Shown here piece after piece: positions 1-6,802 of a stretch of 22,831 nt of DNA. The position numbers and the translations under genes are program-made. Origin of the DNA: a virus. Position 1 is the first letter of the stretch. Each line of letters begins with the position of its first letter. The notes under the pieces are model-generated. The model had not been told where the DNA came from. It saw only the letters and a program-made list of their open reading frames with translations, and did no database searches. Location: the IMG/VR virus record IMGVR_UViG_3300007519_000078, positions 1-22,831 of that record. The stretch is one strand, 5' to 3'.

Positions 1-1
1 A

Positions 2-214
2 AAGGATATCGAAATATTCGGCAAAGAAAATTTCAAGCGTGAAATAATTAGACTTTGTAAAGCAAAAGGTGAGTTGCATTATATGGAATTGAAGTATCAG
101 ATTGATAACAATGTGCTTTTTCGTGACGATTTTTACAATAATATTGTGCAAACACGCATACATGGAACGCACGTTTCTACGCTACGAGAAGAGTTGCTTA
201 AAGTTACTAAATAA
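2..214 (+). CDS. SegE-like GIY-YIG family protein, C-terminal part
   Basis: Only the last 70 codons are in the window; the frame is open from the left edge to TAA. Visible pieces are FGKENFKREI and an acidic helix with MELKYQ, followed by DDFYNNIVQTRIH. This resembles the C-terminal half of the SegE-like GIY-YIG proteins of T4-superfamily phages, in which FGK..F..EI is followed by a helix carrying the catalytic glutamate. The GIY and YIG strands would lie off the left edge, so activity cannot be judged. The 3' end carries an early-type promoter and a late-type box for the next gene. The family call is from memory of the fold pattern and is moderate. Confidence 0.6.
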   Translation, partial: KDIEIFGKENFKREIIRLCKAKGELHYMELKYQIDNNVLFRDDFYNNIVQTRIHGTHVSTLREELLKVTK

Positions 215-222
215 TATATAAT
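194..222 (+). promoter_or_regulatory. Putative early sigma70-type promoter (TTGCTT-17-TATAAT)
   Basis: TTGCTT at 194-199 and TATAAT at 217-222 are separated by exactly 17 bp and preceded by AG, giving the AGTTGC form shared with other sites in this window. Transcription would start near 229, about 26 nt upstream of the ATG at 255. The site lies inside the end of the preceding gene and overlaps a CTAAATA late-type box. Confidence 0.65.
207..213 (+). promoter_or_regulatory. Putative T4-type late promoter box CTAAATA
   Basis: CTAAATA followed by ATATATA, lying in the spacer of the early-type promoter. It resembles the T4 late -10 box (TATAAATA) and the CTAAATA-like late boxes of T4-like cyanophages. 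Expected start is about 6 nt downstream of the box. Confidence 0.45.
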
Positions 223-254
223 ATGCGATACATTAAAAATATAGGAAATAATTT

Positions 255-575
255 ATGACAAATACACGCAAAGTACCATCATTCGCCGACTTTAAGTCTG
301 ATGGCTTAGTATCAGTATCAGAAGGTCCGGACGCGATCCTTCCAGTTCTACATGATCCTGATCAACCCGATCAAGACGATGATGATAGTAAAATCCCGAA
401 CCTATTTGCAACTATCCACTTTAAATCAGATCAGCGTCCAGACGGATATACTTCAAAGGATCTTTGGGAAATGAATAACAACGCGAATGCGCATTTACCT
501 CACCTACAACAAGAGTGGCCGCATGGCGATGCGCACGAGGCCCCTGAAGACGAAGAATCTGAAGTCGCAAAATAA
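255..575 (+). CDS. Hypothetical acidic protein, 106 aa
   Basis: I do not recognise this protein. It is very acidic, with a run of Asp near residue 41 (DQDDDDSK), a proline-rich stretch before it, and a Glu-rich tail ending EDEESEVAK. No membrane segment, signal peptide or catalytic motif is visible. The ATG follows TAGGAA at a normal Shine-Dalgarno distance. Tandem early-type and late-type promoter sequences lie just upstream, so it may be made throughout infection. The composition suggests a soluble, partly disordered protein; any role such as DNA mimicry would be speculation. Confidence 0.75.
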   Translation: MTNTRKVPSFADFKSDGLVSVSEGPDAILPVLHDPDQPDQDDDDSKIPNLFATIHFKSDQRPDGYTSKDLWEMNNNANAHLPHLQQEWPHGDAHEAPEDEESEVAK

Positions 576-595
576 GCGCACGTTTGCGAAGACAC

Positions 596-643
596 TTTAA
601 TTGATTATGAGGGAATTCCCACCGGGTAACCGAAACAATTAGA
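596..643 (+). promoter_or_regulatory. Possible structured 5' leader (three-way junction)
   Basis: Between two genes the RNA can form an 8 bp outer helix (596-603 with 636-643, one G-U pair) enclosing two short hairpins: GGG-AAUU-CCC (611-620) and CGG-GUAA-CCG (623-632, a GNRA tetraloop). The start codon of the PAS gene follows 15 nt after the outer helix. It matches no riboswitch or ribozyme consensus I could recall. The inner helices are only 3 bp, so it may be chance. Confidence 0.25.
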
Positions 644-657
644 AAGAAAAGCAGTGT

Positions 658-1107
658 ATGTTGATGCCTGGAGAAATCACTCTAAACATTGAGTCATTAG
701 AACAAATGGAATTACGGCTGGCCGTCGCTCCGTTTTTCCTAGACTCTCGTGCATCAGAACTAATATCTTTCATTTCATGTTGCCCGTATCCTGCTTGGAT
801 TAAAGATTACGATACGCGAATGATATACGTAAATCCAGCATACGAGACTGAATATAAAGTAACTGTTGAAGAATACAATACAAAATTAGACTTTGAAATG
901 TGGCATAACGATTCGTCGAAAGAATATGGTATAAACGATAAAGCTGTTATGGAATCACACGAACACGTCGAACTACAAGAAACATATGTTGATATACACG
1001 GTGGCGAACATATTTTAAATGTTGTAAAGTGGCCACTATCACGCGAAGGTGATATAATTGGCGTCGCAGGGATGGTAATTCCCACATGGCAAAGGATGCT
1101 TAACTAA
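658..1107 (+). CDS. PAS-domain protein
   Basis: A single PAS-fold sensory domain takes up about residues 32-145 of 149. Visible signatures are PYPAWIKDYDTRMIYVNPAYE (split here as PYPAWIKDYD and RMIYVNPAYE), the Y.vt.eEY helix, D..mw, and the final strands with KWPLSREGDIIGVAGM, all typical of PAS_4/PAS_9-type domains. There is no kinase, GGDEF, HTH or other output domain, so any signal would pass through protein-protein contact. ATGs lie at 658 and 664; 658 is used, with GAAAGAAAAG upstream as a weak ribosome site. Ligand and role are unknown. It may act on a host two-component pathway, but that is inference. Confidence 0.8.
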   Translation: MLMPGEITLNIESLEQMELRLAVAPFFLDSRASELISFISCCPYPAWIKDYDTRMIYVNPAYETEYKVTVEEYNTKLDFEMWHNDSSKEYGINDKAVMESHEHVELQETYVDIHGGEHILNVVKWPLSREGDIIGVAGMVIPTWQRMLN

Positions 1108-1110
1108 ATA
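1104..1110 (+). promoter_or_regulatory. Putative T4-type late promoter box CTAAATA
   Basis: CTAAATAATATAT directly after the PAS gene repeats almost the same string as at 207-219. It would start transcription near 1116, with a leader of about 90 nt before the SpeD-like gene. That leader holds a 6 bp hairpin (GACAAT/ATTGTC, 1152-1174) and a GTTCCC/GGGAAC pairing (1122-1127 with 1196-1201) that touches the ribosome site. Confidence 0.4.
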
Positions 1111-1205
1111 ATATATGCTGCGTTCCCATAAGATTTTTCTATATGAGCAGAGACAATAGTAACTCGTGATTGTCGCTTTTCTTGATCTTTTTAACGGGAA
1201 CCAAT

Positions 1206-1619
1206 ATGGCAAAAATACACAAGCATCTTATGATAGATGCGGAGATTACTCATCCCCCTACGGATACAGCTCTGACAGAGGCTTGGGTTCGAGATATCAT
1301 CAAAGCGATAGACATGGAAGTATTCATTCCTCCTGTGGCCAAATATTGCGACGATCCCTGCAACGAGGGTCTGTCTGTATTCGCAATGATAACGACTTCA
1401 CATTTCACTGCACATTTCTGGAATAATAACGGAAAACCTTTTGTCAAAGCAGATCTCTATTCATGTAAGGAATACGATCCTCAAACTGTAATTCCGTTCT
1501 TTAATGTGTTCGAACCAGTATCGTTAGAATATTCTGTAATAGATCGAACACAGTTCCCGCATAAAATTGAAACACAAGGACAAATCGTTTATAATGATCA
1601 AACTATATTGGAGAGCTGA
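1206..1619 (+). CDS. speD: S-adenosylmethionine decarboxylase-like (SpeD-type) pyruvoyl protein
   Basis: The 137-residue product has the architecture of bacterial class 1 SpeD. HKHLMIDAE near the N-terminus corresponds to the GrHL..E strand. TSHFTAHFW corresponds to ESHxxxHTWPE and ADLYSCKEYD to DxFTCGe. The self-cleaving serine (S65), His (H70) and Cys (C87) therefore seem present, with two extra residues between His and Cys. The usual Glu before the serine is Thr. SpeD makes decarboxylated AdoMet for spermidine synthesis, but some short SpeD homologues act on arginine or ornithine, so the substrate is uncertain. The ATG at 1206 after AACGGGA is preferred over an upstream TTG. The glutaredoxin gene overlaps its end. 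Confidence 0.7.
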   Translation: MAKIHKHLMIDAEITHPPTDTALTEAWVRDIIKAIDMEVFIPPVAKYCDDPCNEGLSVFAMITTSHFTAHFWNNNGKPFVKADLYSCKEYDPQTVIPFFNVFEPVSLEYSVIDRTQFPHKIETQGQIVYNDQTILES

Positions 1620-1866
1620 GCCGGTATGCATCTATTGCGTCAAGGCAAAAACGCTACTTGAGTCTCGAGAAATTGCCTACGAATCAATACTAATCGGAGA
1701 AGATATTTCTCGAGCAGAAGTAGTTCGAATATATCCGTTTGCAAAGACGCTCCCTATCGTAGTCGTTGATGGTAATTACATCGGTGGATATACTGAACTG
1801 CAACAATTTATAACAGCAAACAACATAATGGGTGAAAACTATGGAAACAAACGCGACAACTTCTAA
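1594..1866 (+). CDS. Glutaredoxin
   Basis: A 90-residue class I glutaredoxin with the dithiol site C12-I-Y-C15, the cis-proline loop TLPIVVVDG and the glutathione-binding GGYTEL. Phage glutaredoxins usually donate electrons to ribonucleotide reductase, as T4 NrdC does; no reductase gene is in this window. The ATG at 1594 lies inside the end of the SpeD-like gene (26 bp overlap), and the product ends 26 bp inside the next gene, so the cluster is translationally packed. An upstream in-frame TTG at 1567 would add nine residues unlike the family start and is not preferred. Confidence 0.88.
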   Translation: MIKLYWRAEPVCIYCVKAKTLLESREIAYESILIGEDISRAEVVRIYPFAKTLPIVVVDGNYIGGYTELQQFITANNIMGENYGNKRDNF

Positions 1867-2125
1867 TCAAGATCTATATAAAGAAAAAGTACTAGAGCTA
1901 TTACGAGCATCAGAGACTCCTGTTGCAATTGCGTTCAACAAGGTAGATGGTACGATCCGTCAAATGAACGCTACTCTCAACCCTGCTTTGATTACCTCGA
2001 CATATGAGAAAACCACCGATACTGTCAAGACGCCAAATCCGGATAACCAGGTTGTATTCGATACAGACATTGGTGCGTTTAGAAACTTCCGCTGGGATAA
2101 CCTTCTAGAGGTTCGCTTCCCGTAA
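1841..2125 (+). CDS. SH3-barrel (WYL_2/DUF2693-like) small phage protein
   Basis: A 94-residue protein whose core reads VAIAFNKVDGTIRQMNATLNP and, at the end, VFDTDIGAFRNFRWDNLLEV. This is the pattern of the T4-superfamily SH3-like beta-barrel family formerly DUF2693 (v.F.K.DGt.R.m..Tl.p, then vwD.e...wR.fr.dsi). The biochemical role of the family is not established; some members sit near replication genes. ATG at 1841 is chosen over an in-frame GTG at 1832. Its TAA overlaps the ATG of the glycosyltransferase (TAATG), indicating translational coupling. Confidence 0.75.
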   Translation: METNATTSNQDLYKEKVLELLRASETPVAIAFNKVDGTIRQMNATLNPALITSTYEKTTDTVKTPNPDNQVVFDTDIGAFRNFRWDNLLEVRFP

Positions 2126-4209
2126 TGATCAAAACAGACGAACTATCTGCGAACGCAAAGGGTGGTACTGAACTTCTAAAAGGGAGACTTCATGATTTCC
2201 TCGTAGAAAAGCACCCAGAACATCTTGAAAACATAGATTTTTATTTCTCGAGAGTTCGTGATTTTGACGAAAATCGGCATTCGGTGTACTATGCTCATGA
2301 TTTGCCCGGAGACCCGGAAACAGAGCATTTAAAGACAAGTTTATACAATTTCGATGTTCAGGTGTTTGTTTCGTATTGGCAACACCAACAGTTCCTCGAA
2401 AAGGGTTATCTACCCGATGCCCGAGCGTACAACACTGTAATAATTCCCAACTCAATTAACATCGATTATGATCTAAAGCCGATTTTAAATAATAAGTTTA
2501 AAATCGGATTAGGTCGAAAAGAATACCCGATCAAGTTAATATACCATACTACACCTCACCGAGGCCTAGCTATTCTACTCCCGGTGTTTAAAACTCTATA
2601 CACTCAACTACAAGAGCAGGGCATCTATATTACCCTTGATGTGTATAGTTCGTTTGAAATATACGGTTGGGGTAGTCGAAACCAACAATATCAACACTTA
2701 TTTCAAGAGTGTATAGATCATCCAGGTATTACATACCACGGTACTGTATCAAACGAAGAAGTGCTTGAAGCCCTTAAACAATCTCATGTTTTTGCATTCC
2801 CGTCGATTTGGCCTGAAACGAGTTGCCAGCTAGCAGGCACTAATATACTTACTAAACTTGGTGTTAAAAACATCGAAGATATTCAAATTGGAGATGAAGT
2901 GCTTTCCCACACTGGGGTTTTTCGTAAAGTAACAAAAACATTTAGTAGGGAGTATAACGGAAAACTCTATGGATTCAAACCTATTGGAGTACATAAAACA
3001 GTATACTTTACAAACGAACATCCATTATACACGGGAATTATACATAAGCAAAAAACGGCTAAATATAGTAAATCAGACACTAAAAAAATATATAATACAG
3101 TTTGGAAAAATGCAGAAGACTTTAATAAACAAACAGAAGTGTTATTACGAGTAAAACAACACGAACAGAATCTTGAATATATTAATATATATGATTACAT
3201 GCAGGGTGAACATAATCTCGTTAATGAATTAGATGAAATTACTAGTATTCGTAATACATATAGTTCTTATAAAAAAGTACTAAATCGGCAGAAAATAACA
3301 CCTGAGTTTGCATATATTCTCGGGTTAATGGCTGGTGATGGACATGCTTCAAAAGCTGGAACGCTAACGCTAGCACACCACGTATCTGAAACAGATAACG
3401 TTGCACGCTTTATTGATTTTTTTGGAGGAGTAGATAAGCAAACATCTGAAAACGGTGGAGTGGTTACAGCGCATAATAAAATATGGGCGAACTTCATTAG
3501 AGGTACGATTGGCGTCAGCAGAGATAAAAGGGTACCGTCATTTATTTGGGATTGTTCGTTCGCGATTCAAGAAGAATTTTTAAATGGATATTTTGCAGCT
3601 GATGGGCACACTAATAAACACAACCGAAAAACAATTCAATCAATATCTATTTCTCTCATTCACGGAGCAACGCAAATACTAACAAATTTAGGTAAATTTG
3701 CAACCGTGTGTGAAACACCTAAAGTCAAGGCATACACTGTAAGTTGGAATGATATTGAACAAAAAAGTAAATGTATAAAGTATGAAAACTTAATCGGGTT
3801 AAAATTTCGAGAAAAAGATAAGATTCAACAACCTATTGATTATAGCGGAATGGTATACAACTTTGAAGTTGAGGTAGATCATTCCTATGTAACAGAAACA
3901 TTTGTAAGTCATAACTGTCTAGCTCTTATTGAAGCAATGGCAACTGGAAACTTCTGCGTTCACAGCTCACTTGGCGCCCTTCCGGAAACTTCTGGTGGCC
4001 TCACACATATATATCCATTCGTACCAAATCCAGAAATCCACGTAGATTTGTTTACAGCTCATCTTACGAAGGTTATCAAACATATAGCTGAACGATACGA
4101 TTTAACGAAGCTTGCAAAGGCGAGTGAGTATATAAGAAACAAACATTCCTGGGCAACAGTCCAACATAAATGGACCGAACTGCTGAATCAAGTTGCACCA
4201 TCTACGTAA
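2125..4209 (+). CDS. GT-B glycosyltransferase precursor containing an intein
   Basis: The 694-residue precursor should splice to a 330-residue GT4-like glycosyltransferase. The N-terminal extein (1-233) has the early glycine motif AKGGTELL, a second Rossmann half beginning KLIYHTTPHRGLAILLPVF, and HGTVSNEEVLEALKQSHVF. The C-terminal extein continues CLALIEAMATG and SLGALPETSGG. After splicing, PETSCLALIEAMATG restores the EX7E nucleotide-sugar motif (E231 and E239). The acceptor is unknown; modification of phage DNA or of a surface glycan are both possible. It ends the SpeD-glutaredoxin-SH3 cluster and carries the early promoter of the next gene in its last codons. Confidence 0.82.
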   Translation: MIKTDELSANAKGGTELLKGRLHDFLVEKHPEHLENIDFYFSRVRDFDENRHSVYYAHDLPGDPETEHLKTSLYNFDVQVFVSYWQHQQFLEKGYLPDARAYNTVIIPNSINIDYDLKPILNNKFKIGLGRKEYPIKLIYHTTPHRGLAILLPVFKTLYTQLQEQGIYITLDVYSSFEIYGWGSRNQQYQHLFQECIDHPGITYHGTVSNEEVLEALKQSHVFAFPSIWPETSCQLAGTNILTKLGVKNIEDIQIGDEVLSHTGVFRKVTKTFSREYNGKLYGFKPIGVHKTVYFTNEHPLYTGIIHKQKTAKYSKSDTKKIYNTVWKNAEDFNKQTEVLLRVKQHEQNLEYINIYDYMQGEHNLVNELDEITSIRNTYSSYKKVLNRQKITPEFAYILGLMAGDGHASKAGTLTLAHHVSETDNVARFIDFFGGVDKQTSENGGVVTAHNKIWANFIRGTIGVSRDKRVPSFIWDCSFAIQEEFLNGYFAADGHTNKHNRKTIQSISISLIHGATQILTNLGKFATVCETPKVKAYTVSWNDIEQKSKCIKYENLIGLKFREKDKIQQPIDYSGMVYNFEVEVDHSYVTETFVSHNCLALIEAMATGNFCVHSSLGALPETSGGLTHIYPFVPNPEIHVDLFTAHLTKVIKHIAERYDLTKLAKASEYIRNKHSWATVQHKWTELLNQVAPST
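2824..3915 (+). mobile_element. LAGLIDADG intein in the glycosyltransferase EX7E motif
   Basis: A 364-residue in-frame insertion starts at Cys1 (CQLAGTNILT) and ends SHN before Cys+1. Block A contains IGDEVLSHTGVFRKV, block B has FTNEHPLYTG with the conserved T..H, and the C-terminal blocks are VYNFEVEVDHSYVTETFV plus SHN|C. Two LAGLIDADG helices are present, LGLMAGDG (intein residues 166-173) and FLNGYFAADG (252-261), both with the metal-binding Asp, so the endonuclease looks intact. It is much more AT-rich than the extein, as expected for a recently mobile element. This is a canonical class 1 intein (Cys1, terminal HN, Cys+1). Confidence 0.93.
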
Positions 4210-4221
4210 AGAGCCTATAAC
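4193..4221 (+). promoter_or_regulatory. Putative early sigma70-type promoter (TTGCAC-17-TATAAC)
   Basis: TTGCAC (4193-4198) and TATAAC (4216-4221) with a 17 bp spacer and the AGTTGC lead-in. It sits across the stop codon of the glycosyltransferase gene. The expected start near 4228 leaves a 20 nt leader with CAGGAG before the ATG at 4248. The sequence is nearly the same as the promoter at 20865-20893. Confidence 0.7.
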
Positions 4222-4223
4222 TG

Positions 4224-4230
4224 TTAAATA
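4224..4230 (+). promoter_or_regulatory. Possible late promoter box TTAAATA
   Basis: GTTAAATAG differs by one base from the CTAAATA boxes elsewhere and lies at the right distance (start near 4236) to give a very short leader with AGGAG. If real, this gene has tandem early and late promoters, like the gene at 255. Confidence 0.3.
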
Positions 4231-4247
4231 GAAACAGGAGATAGCAC

Positions 4248-5417
4248 ATGGCACGAGCCGCTCGTAAACTTCAAAAGACCAAAAAGCCTACTATTCGCGT
4301 CGGCCCTATGGCAGCGAAATCGATCGCTATCAAAGGATACGGATCGGAACCTGAGATCAAGTCTGACTTCTCTGCATCGGGTCTGACCGCCGCTTTGAAT
4401 TGGTATAATACAGTCGAAGAGCCTGATGCGCATATCGAATCACTCTTTGCCGAGATGAAAGCGCGCGACTACAGCAAAGCCGATATCGCTGCGATGAAGC
4501 GAGCCGCTTCACAAAAAGGATTCTGGCAACATTCTGTACTCGTCATCGCTCGGATGCTGCAGCGTGAGATTATTCTCCCATACGACGTTCTTACGCGATG
4601 GGAAGAGAAGGTTACAACCCTGATTGCTCAAGGTTACACGATTCGTGAAGAGCGAGTTGCTGAAGCCGAAGAGAAAGGCATTGTACTCTCGATTCAAGAG
4701 CGCACCGACAACAAAGCCAATGAGATGTTCGTCGCATTTGACGATCTTGCCGATGAAGTTTGGACGAACGAAAAGCAACTCAAAGACTTGAAGTTCTTCG
4801 AAATCTTCAAAGAGATGGACATCAAGCCTGGACATGCACGTCGTCTTGTTGAGCGCTTCAAAGAATCGGTTGAAAAGTATGCAGAGAATCCTGCAGACTA
4901 CTCCAAGGAAACTCTGAAGACTCAGGTGCCGTTCTGGACCAATCTACTCGATGCAGCTTCCACATGGGCTTCTGAAAAGCAGGCCAAGCCGAAGACGGAT
5001 GCACAACTGAAGCGTGAATCGGTTCGCCTCGCACTTACGAGCGCCAAGCGTGAAACCAAAGCGGTATCTGGTCTAAAGTATAAGCCTTCGGATGACGATA
5101 CTGGCGTTATCAGTCAGAATCCTTCCGGTATTATTGGCGCTCAAGTTGCGGTTCTTTACAACACCAAGTATAATCTACTGACGGTGTTGTACGCTAAGGG
5201 TGCCGCGGGGCTTTCGATTAAGGGTACGTCAATCATTAACTACAATGAAGACGAATCTAAGACCAAGCGAGCAGGTCGAGCTGCGGCTACTGTAAAGGCC
5301 ATGGCATCGCAACCTAAGACTACTCTAAAGAAGTCGTTCGACTCAGTCAAAGGTACGCCAGTTGAAGCTAAAAATCGCACTTCTGAAGAAGTGATTATCG
5401 TTCGAATCATCAAGTAG
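4248..5417 (+). CDS. Conserved-type phage protein of unknown function, 389 aa
   Basis: I do not recognise a family. The N-terminus is basic (MARAARKLQKTKK). The middle (about 60-260) is mainly charged helix, rich in Lys and Glu, with possible coiled-coil around VAEAEEKGIVLSIQE. The C-terminal part (about 290-389) includes a beta-rich stretch (GAQVAVLYNTKYNLLTVLYA) and a basic tail. No catalytic motif is seen. Codon use is GC-richer and more regular than in the neighbouring intein and homing genes, which hints at high expression. It has the best ribosome site in the region (CAGGAG) and an early promoter directly upstream. A DNA-binding or virion-associated role would be a guess. Confidence 0.8.
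   Translation: MARAARKLQKTKKPTIRVGPMAAKSIAIKGYGSEPEIKSDFSASGLTAALNWYNTVEEPDAHIESLFAEMKARDYSKADIAAMKRAASQKGFWQHSVLVIARMLQREIILPYDVLTRWEEKVTTLIAQGYTIREERVAEAEEKGIVLSIQERTDNKANEMFVAFDDLADEVWTNEKQLKDLKFFEIFKEMDIKPGHARRLVERFKESVEKYAENPADYSKETLKTQVPFWTNLLDAASTWASEKQAKPKTDAQLKRESVRLALTSAKRETKAVSGLKYKPSDDDTGVISQNPSGIIGAQVAVLYNTKYNLLTVLYAKGAAGLSIKGTSIINYNEDESKTKRAGRAAATVKAMASQPKTTLKKSFDSVKGTPVEAKNRTSEEVIIVRIIK
5146..5174 (+). promoter_or_regulatory. Putative intragenic early promoter (TTGCGG-17-TATAAT)
   Basis: TTGCGG (5146-5151) and a perfect TATAAT (5169-5174) with a 17 bp spacer and AGTTGC lead-in, inside the 389-residue gene. A transcript from here would start near 5181 and carry both arms of the hairpin at 5432-5480. 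It may be a chance match inside coding sequence, but all elements fit the family. Confidence 0.45.
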
Positions 5418-5431
5418 GGAGATGCCTACCG

Positions 5432-5480
5432 CATATCGTCTCCTTTGACTAAATAGTACAGTAGTAAAGGAGACGATATG
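5432..5480 (+). promoter_or_regulatory. Hairpin occluding Shine-Dalgarno and start codon
   Basis: CATATCGTCTCCTTT (5432-5446) is the exact reverse complement of AAAGGAGACGATATG (5466-5480). The right arm contains the Shine-Dalgarno AAAGGAG and the ATG of the gene at 5478. RNA that includes both arms would form a 15 bp stem with a 19 nt loop and block initiation. The loop holds a CTAAATA late-type box whose expected start (about 5461) excludes the left arm. This is the layout known for T4 genes e and soc. Confidence 0.8.
5449..5455 (+). promoter_or_regulatory. Putative late promoter box CTAAATA in hairpin loop
   Basis: GACTAAATAG in the loop of the occluding hairpin. Initiation about 6 nt after the box would give a leader of roughly 17 nt (GTAGTAAAGGAGACGAT), with the ribosome site single-stranded. 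Confidence 0.55.
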
Positions 5481-5825
5481 GATTCAGCTAATAACGTCAT
5501 CATGTTCCCCAGTGACAATAATCGTATAACAAAAAACCCATACGACGTCGCTGAGAGACTAATAGGATTAAAACTCGAAACAATCGAAGATACGCTTGAT
5601 TATATCATTCCAAACATATATACTTCCTTTATAGAGATCGGTATAGACCCATCTGACGAGAAAATGAATATTTTGGAAAGCCTCTTGCGATCTATTATGT
5701 CAGACCATTATAGTTTCGAAGATGAATTCAACACCTTTGTAGACGTGTTTAATACATTTACAAACTACAAAGAAGAACTAACTGAAGTTGTGCTTGAACA
5801 GGTTCGCGCAACTCAAGGAAACTAG
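5478..5825 (+). CDS. Hypothetical protein, 115 aa, hairpin-controlled
   Basis: I do not recognise this family. The product starts MDSANNVIMFP, a form often seen in small phage proteins, and is then acidic and mostly helical (ERLIGLKLETIEDTLDYIIPNIYTSF split over two helices), with repeated Phe in the FEDEFNTFVDVFNTFTN stretch. No membrane segment or signal is visible. The start codon and ribosome site lie in the right arm of a perfect inverted repeat, so it is probably silent on read-through transcripts and expressed late. RNase H begins 9 nt after its stop, so translation of the two may be linked. Confidence 0.75.
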   Translation: MDSANNVIMFPSDNNRITKNPYDVAERLIGLKLETIEDTLDYIIPNIYTSFIEIGIDPSDEKMNILESLLRSIMSDHYSFEDEFNTFVDVFNTFTNYKEELTEVVLEQVRATQGN

Positions 5826-5834
5826 AAAGCTTAT

Positions 5835-6791
5835 ATGATAATTTTTGATATGTCTAACATTTTTTTCATAAATCTGCATGCCTCTATGAGGGAGACAGAT
5901 GATCTAGATGAAAACGGAAAGAAGATTAAAGTCTTTGACCCTGACGCATGTAGGTATATGATTTTAAATACCGTTCGCGCCGTTACTTCTCGGTACAAAG
6001 GTAAATATGGAGAAGTAGTATTCGCTGCTGACGATAGACATCTGTGGCGTAAAGACTTCTTCAAACCGTATAAATCACATCGTAAAGCAGATAGAGAAGC
6101 TCTAACGCATATTGATTGGACTACAGTCTTCGAATTCTTTGCTGATTTCAAAAAAGAAGTGCGGACATATACGAAATATAGAGTGATTGAGATAGACGGA
6201 GCTGAAGGGGATGATGTTATTGCAACCCTAGCAATACGTTACTCTGATCAACCTAATTTAATTATATCAACCGATAAGGATTTCAAGCAGCTTCAGGTTT
6301 ATACCGACTGCGTAATTTATCACCCAGTAGATAATAAAATCGTCAAAGCGGCAAACCCACTTTTATTCCTACATGAACACATCATTAGAGGTGATAGTGG
6401 CGATGGCATCCCTAATATACTTTCTGAAGATACCGCATTACAAGACGATACCAAACGGCAAGTGGCGCTAACAGAAGCCCGTATGTCCTTTATGCTCAAC
6501 GTTACTGTCTCAGATTGGGATAATGAAACCGAGTTAGAAAAACATTTTATAAAGTTTAACGTCAAAAAAGATGTTATTAAAGAGCGAGAAACCGCCCTTT
6601 TTGTCCTTGGAAAACAACAGTATCTCGAACGTAATAAGCCCCTTATAGATCTACGAGAGGTACCTGAAGAAATTCAGGACGCCATTATCGATAAATATAA
6701 GGAGCCGATAGTTAAAGGGCCAAGAAGCCTCTTTGATTATTTTTACAAATATAACTTAACAAAGCTGATGTCTTCAATCAGCGATTTTTAA
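5835..6791 (+). CDS. rnh: T4-type RNase H (5'-3' exonuclease / flap nuclease)
   Basis: A 318-residue FEN/PIN-like nuclease close to the 305 residues of T4 RNase H. Acidic metal-binding motifs are visible in order: IIFDMSNIFF at the N-terminus, FAADDRHLWRKDFFKPYKSHR (D with the R/K bridge region), EIDGAEGDDVIATLA, STDKDFKQL, and GDSGDGIPNIL in the helix-hairpin region. The protein removes RNA primers from lagging-strand fragments and trims flaps, with two magnesium ions. The C-terminus (SLFDYFYKYNLTKLM) resembles the gp32-contacting tail of T4 RNase H in position only. The ATG follows GAAAGC. It sits among T4-superfamily small genes. Confidence 0.93.
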   Translation: MIIFDMSNIFFINLHASMRETDDLDENGKKIKVFDPDACRYMILNTVRAVTSRYKGKYGEVVFAADDRHLWRKDFFKPYKSHRKADREALTHIDWTTVFEFFADFKKEVRTYTKYRVIEIDGAEGDDVIATLAIRYSDQPNLIISTDKDFKQLQVYTDCVIYHPVDNKIVKAANPLLFLHEHIIRGDSGDGIPNILSEDTALQDDTKRQVALTEARMSFMLNVTVSDWDNETELEKHFIKFNVKKDVIKERETALFVLGKQQYLERNKPLIDLREVPEEIQDAIIDKYKEPIVKGPRSLFDYFYKYNLTKLMSSISDF

Positions 6792-6802
6792 TGAGACCAT
6801 AA

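Noticed and set aside
599-640. Hammerhead ribozyme or known riboswitch before the PAS gene
   Set aside because: CGAAAC is present, but the CUGANGA core is not, and no SAM, preQ1 or c-di-GMP consensus fits.
1152-1185. Possible terminator after the PAS gene (GACAAT/ATTGTC stem followed by T-rich sequence)
   Set aside because: The stem is only 6 bp with an 11 nt loop and no clean U-run, and the next gene appears to be transcribed through it.
3058-3064. CTAAATA inside the glycosyltransferase intein
   Set aside because: It is within AT-rich intein coding sequence with no gene start or ribosome site downstream; probably chance.
5414-5429. GTAGG/CCTAC stem after the 389-residue gene as a terminator
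   Set aside because: Five base pairs and no U-run; the following hairpin is better explained as a translation switch.
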